Assembly (NCBI GenBank): GCA_002749065.1
Contig: PDTX01000004.1
Span: forward strand, 1 to 64,000
DNA length: 64,000 nucleotides
Direction of reading: 5' to 3'
DNA from: Bacteroidia bacterium
GTDB taxonomy: Bacteria; Bacteroidota; Bacteroidia; Bacteroidales; CAJPTX01
Under the pieces are notes generated by a model. The model saw nothing but the letters and a program-made list of their open reading frames with translations, was not told where the DNA came from and made no database searches. How positions within the stretch are numbered: the first letter of the stretch is position 1; each line of letters begins with the position of its first letter. The position numbers and the translations under genes were made by a program. Shown piece by piece: positions 17,022-25,585 of the stretch.

Positions 17022-17912
17022 CTATGCCTCCCCCTTGCTTTCGAGCTCTTTCAGGGGCGTACCCCTCCCGTCCTTCCACTCCGTTAGGCCGTTGGCCGAG
17101 CCGCCCACGGCGAACTGCGCTGCGCCTGAGGGGCTGGTGAACAGGATGTCCTCCAGCAGCCGCCAGTTGGCATCTATCCTGCCCTCCGCGCGGGCCCTTT
17201 CCCTTTGCAGTATGACGGTCCGGCTGCAGCTACCATTCACCGACTGCGAAATCTGGCTTCCCTTAAGCAGCACGAAGCCCTCCGCGCTCCGCCTCCCCAT
17301 CGCCTCTATGCCCTTCCTCCGGCAAAAAAGGAGTGGTTCGGTATCTGTTGGCTGGATTTCGTCGTCCTTTTCCCTGTCGTCCGAAAGGGGCTCGAACAGC
17401 TTGTAGCCCAGGGCCCCCATTATCAGCCGGGAGTAGTCGATGAACTCCTCCAGCTCGCTCTCCTTCTCCTCGGTGACATTCCCGTGCGGCGGCTCAACCT
17501 CATTCTGCACTCGGTAGCGCCTCGACGCGAGCGCCATGCTGTGGAAGCGGTTCTCGAGGTAGCTTATCTCTGTGGGGCCGAAGGAGTTGTTCGAGGTGGT
17601 GAGCGCCACGGCCTCAGTCCAGTAGTAGGTCTTCTCGCCGTGGGTGTGTTCCTGCAGGCGATTGAGAATCCCTTGCCCGTTTTTTCGAATTCCGGCCTGG
17701 CCGATGTACACCGCGGGGTTGCCGCTCTCCTCTTCCGTGCCGAAGAGGAGGTAGATGCCCGTCTGCTGCAAGTAGTCTATGCCTTTGGTCCTATCTAGCT
17801 GGGTCCTCGGGATTTTGTACGCCACGCCGGTCCAGTTGGCCAGCGTGCATTTTATCCGCCCGCTCGCCCGGCCGTCCATCAGGAACAGGTTGATGTTCTT
17901 GCCTCTGCCCAT
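17022..17912 (-). CDS. GIY-YIG nuclease domain protein with C-terminal DUF4357
   Basis: A 296-residue protein. The GIY-YIG core is visible as GIYLLFG (about residue 53) and VYIGQAG (about 69), followed by a conserved Arg/His region (NRLQEHTHGEKTYYW) and a Glu (TEISYLENRF). The C-terminal third (FVLLKGSQISQSVNGS to the WRLLEDILFTSPSGAAQF segment) is the DUF4357 domain often joined to GIY-YIG or methyltransferase proteins in accessory regions. Catalysis of DNA cleavage is likely from family knowledge, and the biological target is unknown. The start at ATG 17912 is chosen over an upstream frame because a TACCTTTG element lies at 17965-17958. It is the first gene of the accessory block. Confidence 0.85.
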   Translation of the reverse strand: MGRGKNINLFLMDGRASGRIKCTLANWTGVAYKIPRTQLDRTKGIDYLQQTGIYLLFGTEEESGNPAVYIGQAGIRKNGQGILNRLQEHTHGEKTYYWTEAVALTTSNNSFGPTEISYLENRFHSMALASRRYRVQNEVEPPHGNVTEEKESELEEFIDYSRLIMGALGYKLFEPLSDDREKDDEIQPTDTEPLLFCRRKGIEAMGRRSAEGFVLLKGSQISQSVNGSCSRTVILQRERARAEGRIDANWRLLEDILFTSPSGAAQFAVGGSANGLTEWKDGRGTPLKELESKGEA

Positions 17913-17957
17913 TGTGATAGTATTCCAAAAAGCGCCATTCCCTGCGCCCTCCCTGCG

Positions 17958-17965
17958 CAAAGGTA
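17958..17965 (-). promoter_or_regulatory. -7 element for the GIY-YIG gene
   Basis: Minus-strand TACCTTTG, about 46 nt before the ATG at 17912. It is divergent from a plus-strand element at 17989-17996. Confidence 0.5.
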
Positions 17966-17988
17966 GCATTATCCTTCAATTATTATCC

Positions 17989-17996
17989 TATTTTTG
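17989..17996 (+). promoter_or_regulatory. -7 element for the broken nuclease gene
   Basis: TATTTTTG matches TAnnTTTG, 70 nt before the ATG at 18067. No clear -33 TTG at the usual distance. Confidence 0.4.
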
Positions 17997-18066
17997 TACC
18001 ACGAATAGTCGGGGTTTTCTCCTCTTCGGGGAAACTCCCTTGGTAAGACCATCAAAAGGGATAGCC

Positions 18067-18750
18067 ATGCTACACTACGTGCTGGGAAAAAAGCTGGATG
18101 CTGAGAAGCGTGACGGGTTGAGGTGCGAGGATAGCATGACCTCCTCCATCCTCGGCACATTGCAGTATTTGCCCGGGGGGATGCTATGGAATATTCTACG
18201 CCGTGCGTGCGGAAATGAGCAGGGAGGGGAGGATGTAGGGGAGCTTTAGAAGGTAGAATTCTGGCCGAGCTGGCCGCCCGAGGGCACGAAGAATAGCCTT
18301 AGGGTTGAGCCCGATGTCTTCCTATCCTTTGCGCGGATGGATGTTATCGTGGAGGCCAAGAGGGATGGGGAACCGCAGATGGAGGAGCAGTGGCGCAATG
18401 AGCTAGCAGGCCATTGCAATGAGTATAAGGGGCGTAGCCGGGTGCTCATCGCACTGGGGGGAAACATAGGCTTTGAGATTAGCAAGTGGAGAGGGAGGGT
18501 ATACCCCTGCAGCTGGTACGCCCTGCTCAACGCGGTGGATAGCACGTTGGGAGCGGAGGCCTCAGGAATGCATACGGGGCGCATACTTCAGGATACCGTG
18601 AGCGCATTCGCTTTCTTTGGCTATTGCCCGTACCATGGGGATGCAGGATTGGTGAAGCAGGCCGCAAAATGTAAAATGGGTTATGAACGATATGGAGACA
18701 TCCTCAGAAGGGCTAAGGATAGCCTTGCAGCGGGTACGAGAAGCGCATAG
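18067..18750 (+). pseudogene. PD-(D/E)XK nuclease-like gene interrupted by an in-frame TAG
   Basis: One reading frame runs from ATG 18067 to the stop ending at 18750, broken only by TAG at 18247-18249. Just after the TAG the frame encodes VEPDVFLSF and then DVIVEAKRDG, a clear PD...(E)xK nuclease core, followed by QMEEQWRNEL. The part before the TAG (60 codons) holds a helix with an acidic residue (RCEDSMTSSILGTLQYLP), which fits the first helix of such folds. An internal ATG at 18337 lies after the PD motif, so restart there would lose the catalytic Asp. The gene overlaps the next one by 68 nt. It is either a recent pseudogene, a sequencing error, or depends on amber suppression. The family is not recognised beyond the fold. 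Confidence 0.75.
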
Positions 18751-19294
18751 GTTGGTATACGAGTACCAGGATTGGGTGCAGAGCCTCATGCTCCATATGC
18801 AGGAGCATTATAAGATGCCCTGTTTAGTTCCCAAGCAGAGGTTTTGCAATTACCATCTCCAGACCTATGAGACGGAGTACTATTTTGGCTATAAGGAATG
18901 CGCTAAGTCGTATTACTTCGACTTCTCGGTGCTACTGATTACCGACAGCGGGTGGCATAAATCGGGAGGAGAAACGGGGCATAGGGTGGATAGGCGCGAG
19001 CTGGATGGGTTTGTCGATGCCGAGAAGGCGGACTCGGTACTCATTTTCTACGTAGAGACGAATAGGGGTAAGAGGGATGCATCTAATGAGGCGAAATGGG
19101 CTATGAACATCGATTCCGCCAGGGATTGCCTGCTGCGGGGCCGAGATGTGTATGCGGAGGGGCGTGTATACGCCAGGCTCTACCCGATGGAGTGCTTCGC
19201 GACGCATGAGTCGACCAGTGAGGCACTTGAGAAGTTTAGGGAGGGGGTAAAGGAGCATCTGGAGTGCGATACGAAGAGAAGCCTACCCCTTTAG
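18683..19294 (+). CDS. unknown protein partnered with the broken PD-(D/E)XK gene
   Basis: A 203-residue soluble protein with no recognised family. It begins with a helical segment (about residues 10-50, rich in Arg, Glu and Gln), has an aromatic-rich middle (ETEYYFGYKECAKSYYFDF) and a strand-rich region (SVLIFYVETN), then a C-terminal helix. An alternative start is ATG 18692. It overlaps the upstream nuclease frame by 68 nt in a different frame, which suggests a two-gene unit. Base composition looks less GC-rich than the flanking core genes. The 3' end overlaps the convergent lipoprotein gene by 12 nt. Confidence 0.7.
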   Translation: MNDMETSSEGLRIALQRVREAHRLVYEYQDWVQSLMLHMQEHYKMPCLVPKQRFCNYHLQTYETEYYFGYKECAKSYYFDFSVLLITDSGWHKSGGETGHRVDRRELDGFVDAEKADSVLIFYVETNRGKRDASNEAKWAMNIDSARDCLLRGRDVYAEGRVYARLYPMECFATHESTSEALEKFREGVKEHLECDTKRSLPL

Positions 19295-20320
19295 CCTCCC
19301 GCCCCGGAGGCAGCCCAGCTCGATTTTGATGTACTGCTTGGGGGGCTCTTGGCCGCCTGGGGCATCCTTGTACACGCGGGCGTAGATAGCCCCCCGGTAG
19401 ACGAAGGGCGCGTCGCCGTCGCCGAGCCAGCCGGAGTTTCGTGGGATGAAGCTGATGCCGAGTATGCCAAGCTCTAGGACAACTCGTCGCTCGCGCCCCT
19501 TCCCGAGGCGGACAACCTGCAGGTTTATCCCATCCTCCGTCTCATACCACCGCTTGCCCACGGCGATGATGTAGCTCGCATCGGGCGCAATGAAGGGCAG
19601 GAAGCCGAAGCCCGGGCCGCATAGCAGGACCTGGCCCGTGCGCTTGTCCACGAAATGGTAGTTCAGCATGTCGTCTATGGCTTGCTCCACCTCGATGAGG
19701 TCCGCCTCGGGGATGTCGCCCACGTACTCGAACTCCCCGCAGGAGGCGCAGAATGTGTCGTAGTCCTCATCACCCTCTGGCCGCTCCCCTCCGCTCGGGG
19801 TGGGGTAGTCGTCCAGCTGCCCCAGCTGGAGCACGGAGTCTAGCCGGAGGGTGTTGCCATCCGTGGGGGGCAAAGTGCCGTATCGGTCCTCCGTATCCGC
19901 GGGGTAGAGCAGCCTACGTCCGCCGTGCAGCGGGATGCTCAGCACGCCGTTGTCGGTGCGGACCAGCGGGTCTTTCCTGACCGCGTAGAGCGAGTCATCG
20001 CCGAGGGCGAAGTACTCCTCCTCCGTGATGAGCGTCATGCGTAGGTATTTCCCCGGCTCAACGCTTCGGGGCTCTGCGTATACCGTGCCGTTCTGGGCAT
20101 GGAGCTGGATGGGGGCGAGGAGGTCCTCCGGGGTGATGAGCGAGGGGGATGGAGCAGGGTTCTTCGTGCTGTCGTCATGCTTCTTGCTGCTTGCGGAGCT
20201 GTCCGATGCGCGCTCGGTAGAGTCCACGGGGTTAAGCTCAATGATGGGGGACGGGGTGTAGTGGCAGGCGGCGAGCAGGGTGCTCAGGGTCAGAAGGGTA
20301 AGTAGCTGTAGGTGTCGCAT
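19283..20320 (-). CDS. lipoprotein of unknown function
   Basis: A 345-residue protein with a lipoprotein signal: the lipobox LLAAC places the lipidated Cys at residue 19. A Ser/Asp/Lys-rich linker (about residues 33-60) leads to a beta-rich body with DNGVLSIPLHGGRRLLYP near 125 and RRVVLELGILGISFIPRN near 280. One CASCG pair lies near residue 190. No family is recognised. By signal it is membrane-anchored in the periplasm or at the surface. It lies in the accessory block. Confidence 0.7.
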   Translation of the reverse strand: MRHLQLLTLLTLSTLLAACHYTPSPIIELNPVDSTERASDSSASSKKHDDSTKNPAPSPSLITPEDLLAPIQLHAQNGTVYAEPRSVEPGKYLRMTLITEEEYFALGDDSLYAVRKDPLVRTDNGVLSIPLHGGRRLLYPADTEDRYGTLPPTDGNTLRLDSVLQLGQLDDYPTPSGGERPEGDEDYDTFCASCGEFEYVGDIPEADLIEVEQAIDDMLNYHFVDKRTGQVLLCGPGFGFLPFIAPDASYIIAVGKRWYETEDGINLQVVRLGKGRERRVVLELGILGISFIPRNSGWLGDGDAPFVYRGAIYARVYKDAPGGQEPPKQYIKIELGCLRGGRLKG

Positions 20321-20391
20321 CTTGTGTCGTTATACTGGGTGCTTGGGCTGGTAAAGTTACGGGATTTTGTCTAGAGTGTGGGTGTAGGTGA

Positions 20392-21087
20392 CTAGCTCAT
20401 CCCCTCCCAGCCCTTCAACCTAGCGCTCCACTGCGAGCTATCCGCTCTCTCCGCCAGGAGGTCCCTGAATGCGGCGACTTCCTGCCGAAACAGCTCTACG
20501 GTGCAGAGTAGGGTGGGGGGGTACTCGTGGCTGAAGTAGTCGAGTCGTCTCGCCCTCTCCTCCAGTATGAGCTGCAGGGTGGCTTCGCTAGCCTGAAGGG
20601 CGTAGGACCTCTCGAGGAGGTGTAGCGTGTCGTAGCTACTCGGGGCACCGCCGATTGCCCTGACGAGGGTCTCGGCGCAGGCCCAGTCGCTGTAGAAGAA
20701 CTGCTGCAGCTGCGCGGCCCACCGCAGGTAGAGCGCGTCCTTCTGCTGGCATTTACGCGCTAGCACGGGGAGGACGACCTCCCGGAAGAGGGGGTGCTGC
20801 AGACGTAGCGGTGCGTTGGAAACCTCCTCCCCGTTGTTGGCCAGAAAGCCGCTGGCCAGGAGGGTGCTGCAGAGGTCATGGACGAAGGCCTCGACATGTG
20901 CCTCATCCTCCGCTCTCAGCCCGGCGATGAGCTCAAGGAGGAGGCGGTTGCTGGCCTTCTTGGACCCGGCCAGCCGCACGCGGTTGTACTCCTGCCAAAG
21001 GGATTGGAGCCGCGGGGTGGGGAGGCGCACGGCGCTGCCCTGCGGCTTGTCCGTCTGCTGCTCATCCCCGTCCTGTGCGTATGCCAT
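20392..21087 (-). CDS. unknown helical protein
   Basis: A 231-residue protein without a signal peptide or membrane segments. It is predicted all-helical, rich in Leu, Ala, Arg and Glu, with segments such as RLQSLWQEYNRVRLAGS (about residues 27-43) and ATLQLILEERARRLDYF (about 168-184). No catalytic motif or family was recognised. Upstream, TACCTTCG (21122-21115, minus strand) is a one-mismatch -7 element. It may be specific to close relatives. Confidence 0.6.
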   Translation of the reverse strand: MAYAQDGDEQQTDKPQGSAVRLPTPRLQSLWQEYNRVRLAGSKKASNRLLLELIAGLRAEDEAHVEAFVHDLCSTLLASGFLANNGEEVSNAPLRLQHPLFREVVLPVLARKCQQKDALYLRWAAQLQQFFYSDWACAETLVRAIGGAPSSYDTLHLLERSYALQASEATLQLILEERARRLDYFSHEYPPTLLCTVELFRQEVAAFRDLLAERADSSQWSARLKGWEGMS

Positions 21088-21211
21088 GGGTCTTTCCCTT
21101 TCGTGATTATTTGGCGAAGGTAGCGATAATTCCGCTTGCGCAGCATGCCACCCTGGCGAACGGGCGCACCATCTGCCGGCAACTCCACCCCCGCCCAGCC
21201 ACGCCCCCGGC

Positions 21212-21937
21212 CTACCGGTGCGTAATCCTCAGCAGGCCGAAGAAGGGGCTTATCTCCTGAATATCCGCAATTTGCAGGCTTGCGCCCTCCAGCGCCGCGT
21301 CCAAATCCCCGATGGAGTAGAACCAGTACTCCGGCGGGGTGCTCGCCTTCATGTCCTCCCAGGTGTAGATGTACCCCTCCCGCAGGTGGGGCTTAATCTG
21401 GCTCTCGTACACGTCTCTCGGCGTGGTATGCGCCAGTAGGTAGCGGTATACCCTGTTGAATTTCTCGGGCGCGGCCTCAGGCTCGAATAGGATAATCTCG
21501 TCGGCCATGACCATTTCGCCGCCCGGCCGCAGCATGCGCGCCACGGTGCTGAATAGTCGCTCCCAGCCACCCCGCACCACCTGGTGCAGCACCAGGGAGG
21601 AGACTACCAGGTCGACGCTCCCCGCGGGCAGCGTGAGGTCCTCGATGCGGCCTTGCTGAAAGGCGACGTGGGTATCGCCAGCGAAGGCGGCCCTCGCCCG
21701 TCGGATGTTCTCCTCGCTCAGGTCCACCCCAAGGGCCGAGGCGAAGCGGGGGGCGAATGCATGCATGGATGCCCCCCAGCCGCAGCCCAAATCCAGCACC
21801 CGCTCGCCCCTCTGGACGCCAGCGAATTCGAGCATCCGCTCGCTCAGCGCCCTCGTGGTCTCGTACGTATCCCGCCCGTCCGGGCTGATGGTCCGCTTGA
21901 TGAACGTGGCCAGCTTCCCGGCCCAATCCCTTTCCAT
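21212..21937 (-). CDS. class I SAM-dependent methyltransferase
   Basis: A 241-residue Rossmann-fold methyltransferase. Motif I is VLDLGCGWGASMHAF (about residues 48-62), followed by the acidic end of strand 2 (GVDLSEENIRRA), motif IV VDLVVSSLVLHQV and the post-motif RPGGEMVMADEI. The layout resembles small-molecule methyltransferases of the UbiE/cyclopropane-synthase group; the substrate is unknown. The start at ATG 21937 lies 11 nt after the stop of the upstream gene (21949), so the two are almost certainly co-transcribed. A longer frame to 21994 would overlap that gene. Confidence 0.85.
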   Translation of the reverse strand: MERDWAGKLATFIKRTISPDGRDTYETTRALSERMLEFAGVQRGERVLDLGCGWGASMHAFAPRFASALGVDLSEENIRRARAAFAGDTHVAFQQGRIEDLTLPAGSVDLVVSSLVLHQVVRGGWERLFSTVARMLRPGGEMVMADEIILFEPEAAPEKFNRVYRYLLAHTTPRDVYESQIKPHLREGYIYTWEDMKASTPPEYWFYSIGDLDAALEGASLQIADIQEISPFFGLLRITHR

Positions 21938-21948
21938 ATGTGCCGTCT

Positions 21949-22416
21949 TTAGTACCGTGCGATCTCCCCCTTGAATAGCCGTACCCGTTCCCACAGCGGC
22001 CCCTTCGCGCCCATGGTGAAGGCGATGTCGCTGCTACGGATGGCCACCAGCTCCGAGCCGACATGTAGGTCCAGCTCGCTCAGCAGCTTGGCGGTGAATT
22101 GGACCACCCCTCCCGCCTCGATGCCCAGCCAGGTATAGCTGCGACCCTTATACCTCACCAATTCCCCCTCGGGGAGCGCCCTGTCCCTCAGCTCGGGGCA
22201 TTCCGACAGCATGTGCCCCAGCTTGGAGGGGGCCAGGAGGGGAAGGGTCGTGACGCAAAATCCCCCCGTCGTTTTGCTCCCTCCGATGAGTATGATGTGC
22301 TCATTCTCAGCGAGATGGTATTCCGTAGCGGCCTGTGCTGGGACCCGCATGGACATGTCCTCACGAATGTGGGAAATCCCAAAGATGAACTTCCCCCCTT
22401 TGCTTATCTGCGGCAT
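21949..22416 (-). CDS. unknown protein co-transcribed with a methyltransferase
   Basis: A 155-residue protein if started at MPQISKGGKF (ATG 22416); an alternative ATG at 22440 adds eight residues. It has no signal peptide. Strand-rich segments EHIILIGGSKTTGGFCVT (about residues 40-57) and LDLHVGSELVAIRSSDIAFTMG near the end suggest a small beta-barrel-like domain. No family is recognised. The 11-nt gap to the methyltransferase suggests a functional pair. It is the last gene of the accessory block before fabD. Confidence 0.65.
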   Translation of the reverse strand: MPQISKGGKFIFGISHIREDMSMRVPAQAATEYHLAENEHIILIGGSKTTGGFCVTTLPLLAPSKLGHMLSECPELRDRALPEGELVRYKGRSYTWLGIEAGGVVQFTAKLLSELDLHVGSELVAIRSSDIAFTMGAKGPLWERVRLFKGEIARY

Positions 22417-22639
22417 ACTACTATATATGTGTGCTAGCATTCATTCTGAACCGTCGCTCCCCGCTCACCCCAAAAGTAGCATTTTCTGCCCGCTTGGTGG
22501 GGCTGGTACACCATTTTTTTCGAAATATCCCCCCGCCCCCCGTCGTACTACATCTTGATTACCAGCCATGCAGGGTGGCTCAGCAAGGCGAACCATAGCG
22601 TAATCACTCATTTGCCTCTCCAATATCCATGGTTTTTCC

Positions 22640-22647
22640 TATATTTG
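22640..22647 (+). promoter_or_regulatory. -7 element of fabD
   Basis: TATATTTG, a match to TAnnTTTG, 27 nt before the fabD ATG. A TTTG at 22611-22614 lies 25 nt upstream, a little farther than the usual spacing. Confidence 0.55.
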
Positions 22648-22674
22648 CGCCCGAACTTAACGTGAAACTTAGAT

Positions 22675-23556
22675 ATGAAGGCATTCGTATTCCCGGGCCA
22701 GGGCGCCCAGTACGTAGGGATGGGGAAGGCGCTATACGATGGTCACCCCGAGGCCAAGGAGCTGTTCGAGCGGGCCAACGAGCTGCTGGGCTTCCGCATC
22801 ACCGACGTGATGTTCTCCGGCACGGAGGACGACCTGAAGCAGACCAAGGTTACCCAGCCGGCCATCTTCCTGCATTCGGTGCTCCTGGCGCGCTTGCTCC
22901 CGGACTTCCGCCCCGACATGGTGGCGGGCCATTCGCTGGGGGAGTTCAGCGCGCTGGTGGCCGCGGGCGCGTTGACCTTCGAGGATGGACTGCGCCTGGT
23001 CTCGGCCCGCGCGCTGGCCATGCAGGAGGCCTGTGAGCTGGAGCCCTCGACCATGGCGGCGATACTGGGCCTGGCCGACGGGGACGTGGAGCGCATCTGC
23101 GGCGAGGTGGATGGGGTGGTCGTGCCGGCCAACTTCAACTGCCCGGGCCAGCTGGTCATCTCGGGCAGCATGGATGCGATAGCCAAGGCCTGCGAGGCCC
23201 TCAAGGCGGCCGGCGCCAAGCGCGCCCTGCCCCTGAAGGTCGGGGGGGCATTCCATAGCCCGCTGATGGAGCCCGCGCGGGTGAAGCTCGAGGCGGCCAT
23301 CGTGGCGACCCCCTTCGCCGAGCCGATCTGCCCGGTGTACCAGAACGTGGACGCCGCGCCGCACCGCCAGCCCGAGGAGATCAAGGCGAACCTGGTGGCC
23401 CAGCTCACCGCGCCGGTCCGCTGGACGCAGACCGTGGAGCGCATGGTGGCCGACGGGGCGACGGACTTCGTGGAGCTCGGCCCCGGCAACGTGCTGCAGG
23501 GCCTGGTGAAGAAGACGGCCCAGGGGGCGAATACCGCCGGTTTCCAGGAGGTGTAG
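22675..23556 (+). CDS. fabD: malonyl-CoA:ACP transacylase
   Basis: Loads the malonyl group from CoA onto acyl carrier protein, the entry step of type II fatty acid elongation. The 293 residues match the family. Motifs are FPGQGAQYVGMG at the N-terminus, the nucleophile Ser87 in GHSLGEFSAL, and the histidine region GGAFHSPLM (about residues 194-202) with the catalytic His. ELGPGNVLQGLVKK near the C-terminus is typical. It stands alone with its own promoter and is not next to other fab genes in this window. Confidence 0.96.
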   Translation: MKAFVFPGQGAQYVGMGKALYDGHPEAKELFERANELLGFRITDVMFSGTEDDLKQTKVTQPAIFLHSVLLARLLPDFRPDMVAGHSLGEFSALVAAGALTFEDGLRLVSARALAMQEACELEPSTMAAILGLADGDVERICGEVDGVVVPANFNCPGQLVISGSMDAIAKACEALKAAGAKRALPLKVGGAFHSPLMEPARVKLEAAIVATPFAEPICPVYQNVDAAPHRQPEEIKANLVAQLTAPVRWTQTVERMVADGATDFVELGPGNVLQGLVKKTAQGANTAGFQEV

Positions 23557-23777
23557 GGCACCCGGGGGGCGATGTGGGCTCGGGGGGTGTGGCTCGTCCC
23601 CCGACGGTGGCCTTTTGCGTTCTCCCGTCCGTCCCCAATCGTCGTGCTGGACAGCGTTTTCCCGGCCGGAGCGCAACAACCTTTGGAAGAAGGGTTACGT
23701 ATAGGGTAGATATGGCATGCTTATCCCTGCGCTGATGTGGCGCAGATGAGGTGTCGATTTTTAATGCGATTGAAGTT

Positions 23778-24362
23778 ATGGAGTCCAAATTAGCAACTCT
23801 TAGAGGAGTTTTCGCGTCGGGGGGATTTGCGCACTGCGGGTGCACGTACTACTCTGGGCGCTTGGACCATAACTTGATGCAATCGCTCGCGGACAGTTGC
23901 CAGCGGGAGCTGGAGGCCGCCGGTTTCTCCACCCGTCTGCAGCGCCGGGTTTTCCATGCCTGCGTGGAGCTGCTGAACAACGCCCTCCAGCACGCGGCGA
24001 TGCCGGTGGCCCCCGGTAGGCCCTACGGGGTGCAGTTCCTGATGCTGCTCGACGGGCCCAAGGCGCAGCTGTACGTGGGCAACGTGGTGACGAACGTGCA
24101 GGCCACGGCGCTGCAGCGGCGTATCGACATGCTCAACGGCCTCCCGAAGGACAGCGTGCAGTCGATATTCCTCAACCAGCTCAGCGATGGGATGGTGTCC
24201 GAGACGGGGAATGCGGGCCTGGGTCTCATCGACATGGTGCGCAAGGCGGATGCCCCGCTCGGCTACGACTTCTCGCCCTTTGAGGGGGACCTGATGTACT
24301 ACGAGGTCTCTGTGGTTTTCAGCGAGGCGCCAGCGAAGTCGCACCCCTGCTGCGCTAGCTAG
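23778..24362 (+). CDS. SiaB-family protein kinase-like protein (DUF6272)
   Basis: A 194-residue protein if started at ATG 23778 (MESKLATLRG); a GTG at 23751 would add nine residues. It matches the SiaB/DUF6272 family: YSGRLDHNLMQSLADS near the start, the GHKL-type N-box helix RRVFHACVELLNNALQHA (about residues 54-71), QLYVGNVV and the glycine-rich GNAGLGLIDMVRKAD (about 149-163). SiaB phosphorylates SiaC in Pseudomonas. The likely partner, the DUF1987 protein, is encoded 10 kb upstream on the other strand. No SiaA-type phosphatase is visible in the window. Confidence 0.8.
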   Translation: MESKLATLRGVFASGGFAHCGCTYYSGRLDHNLMQSLADSCQRELEAAGFSTRLQRRVFHACVELLNNALQHAAMPVAPGRPYGVQFLMLLDGPKAQLYVGNVVTNVQATALQRRIDMLNGLPKDSVQSIFLNQLSDGMVSETGNAGLGLIDMVRKADAPLGYDFSPFEGDLMYYEVSVVFSEAPAKSHPCCAS

Positions 24363-24418
24363 TACTCAGCTGCCAGGGCGGGCTCCGCGTACCCCGGCGG
24401 CCAATATATAGGTGTTGT

Positions 24419-25390
24419 ATGAAGAGATTGCTTCTTTCCTTGCTACTGCTCGCGGCCGGCCGGGTGGCGATGGGGCAGATAGACCACGAGGCCATGGAGC
24501 GGGAGCGGATGCGCGCCAACGGCGTGGAGTACTGCACGCAGTTCACCCATAAGTACCACAAGGGCCAGGCGGCCCCGGAGGGCTACAAGGCCTGCGAGAC
24601 GAGGTACAACCGCGAGGGTAAGCCGCTGGAGGTGACCAACTACCGGGCCAACGGCAAGGTATCGTCGAAGCTCTTCTTCGAGTACGATGGCCAGGGGCGG
24701 CGGGTGTCCTACCGCAAGGAGGAGCCGGTGGATGGCAAGCAGATGAAGGTCTCCTTCCTGCAGCGTTTCACCTACGACCAGCGGGGCAACAAGCGCTCGG
24801 AGACGGGCTACGATGGGAGCGCGCGCTACCGTGTGGTGTATAGCTACCTGCCCAACGGGAAGCTGGCCAACATCACGCGCTACAACGCGGACAACTCGGT
24901 GGCCGAGCGGTGGATATACTCCTACAGTGGTGATAAGCAGCTGATTAGCGTCACGCCCAAGTCCGGCGTGCCCTACCAGATGGAGAAGGTCTTCGGCCGG
25001 GGCGGGGAGCTCCTCTCGGAGACGACCTTCGACGGGGCGGGCAAGGAGCAGAAGAAGGTGGAGTACGCCTACGGCCGGGGGGGGCGCAAGGAGCAGGAGC
25101 GCCAGAGCTACGGCGGGCAGCTGAGCTCCACCCAGGAGTACCACTACAACGCGAAGGGGCAGCTCGAGAAGGTGTTCCTGCAGAAGCCCAAGCAGCGGCG
25201 CTTCGTGAACAACGGCTACGTCTACGACCCGAGCGGCCAGCTCATCAAGGAGGAGTGGGCCGAGGGCAATCCGGACCAGATGTCGAGCCGGGTGACGGAG
25301 TACAAGTCGGGCAACGTGGTGCGGGTGGAGTCGTACTACGCCCCGTATCGCTACCGGGTAATGTATACCTACGAGTACAGGAAGTTCTAG
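24419..25390 (+). CDS. secreted YD-repeat-like protein
   Basis: A 323-residue protein with a Sec signal (about residues 1-19, ending VAMGQ). From about residue 60 it consists of short beta-hairpin repeats of the kind F-x-Y-D-x-x-G-R/N (YDGQGRR, YDQRGNK, YSYLPNGKL, YNAKGQLEKV, YDPSGQLIKE), resembling RHS/YD repeats in low copy. Export to the periplasm or surface is likely; the function is unknown. No T9SS domain is present. It stands between the SiaB-like gene and the Bat operon. Confidence 0.75.
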   Translation: MKRLLLSLLLLAAGRVAMGQIDHEAMERERMRANGVEYCTQFTHKYHKGQAAPEGYKACETRYNREGKPLEVTNYRANGKVSSKLFFEYDGQGRRVSYRKEEPVDGKQMKVSFLQRFTYDQRGNKRSETGYDGSARYRVVYSYLPNGKLANITRYNADNSVAERWIYSYSGDKQLISVTPKSGVPYQMEKVFGRGGELLSETTFDGAGKEQKKVEYAYGRGGRKEQERQSYGGQLSSTQEYHYNAKGQLEKVFLQKPKQRRFVNNGYVYDPSGQLIKEEWAEGNPDQMSSRVTEYKSGNVVRVESYYAPYRYRVMYTYEYRKF

Positions 25391-25577
25391 GTCCTATTCT
25401 CTGGGGTTCAGGATGTTCGGGGGGTATTCTACCATGCGTTCGTCCGTGTGGGGGGCGGTGTGGGCATGGCCTTTTGGCGGGGTTGAGCGGGGGCATGATG
25501 GGGGAGTGACCGGGGTTTTTGGGTGGCGTTCGCGGCGGTGCTTTCTGCCGGGGGACGGCGATTAGTGCGCAATTTCT

Positions 25578-25585
25578 TAGCTTTG
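25578..25585 (+). promoter_or_regulatory. -7 element of the moxR-bat operon
   Basis: TAGCTTTG, a match to TAnnTTTG, 74 nt before the moxR ATG at 25659. No -33 TTG at standard spacing. Confidence 0.5.

Noticed and set aside
23557..23640. A G/C-rich hairpin after fabD as terminator
   Set aside because: A short stem is possible but no T-run follows at the right distance, so it is not listed.
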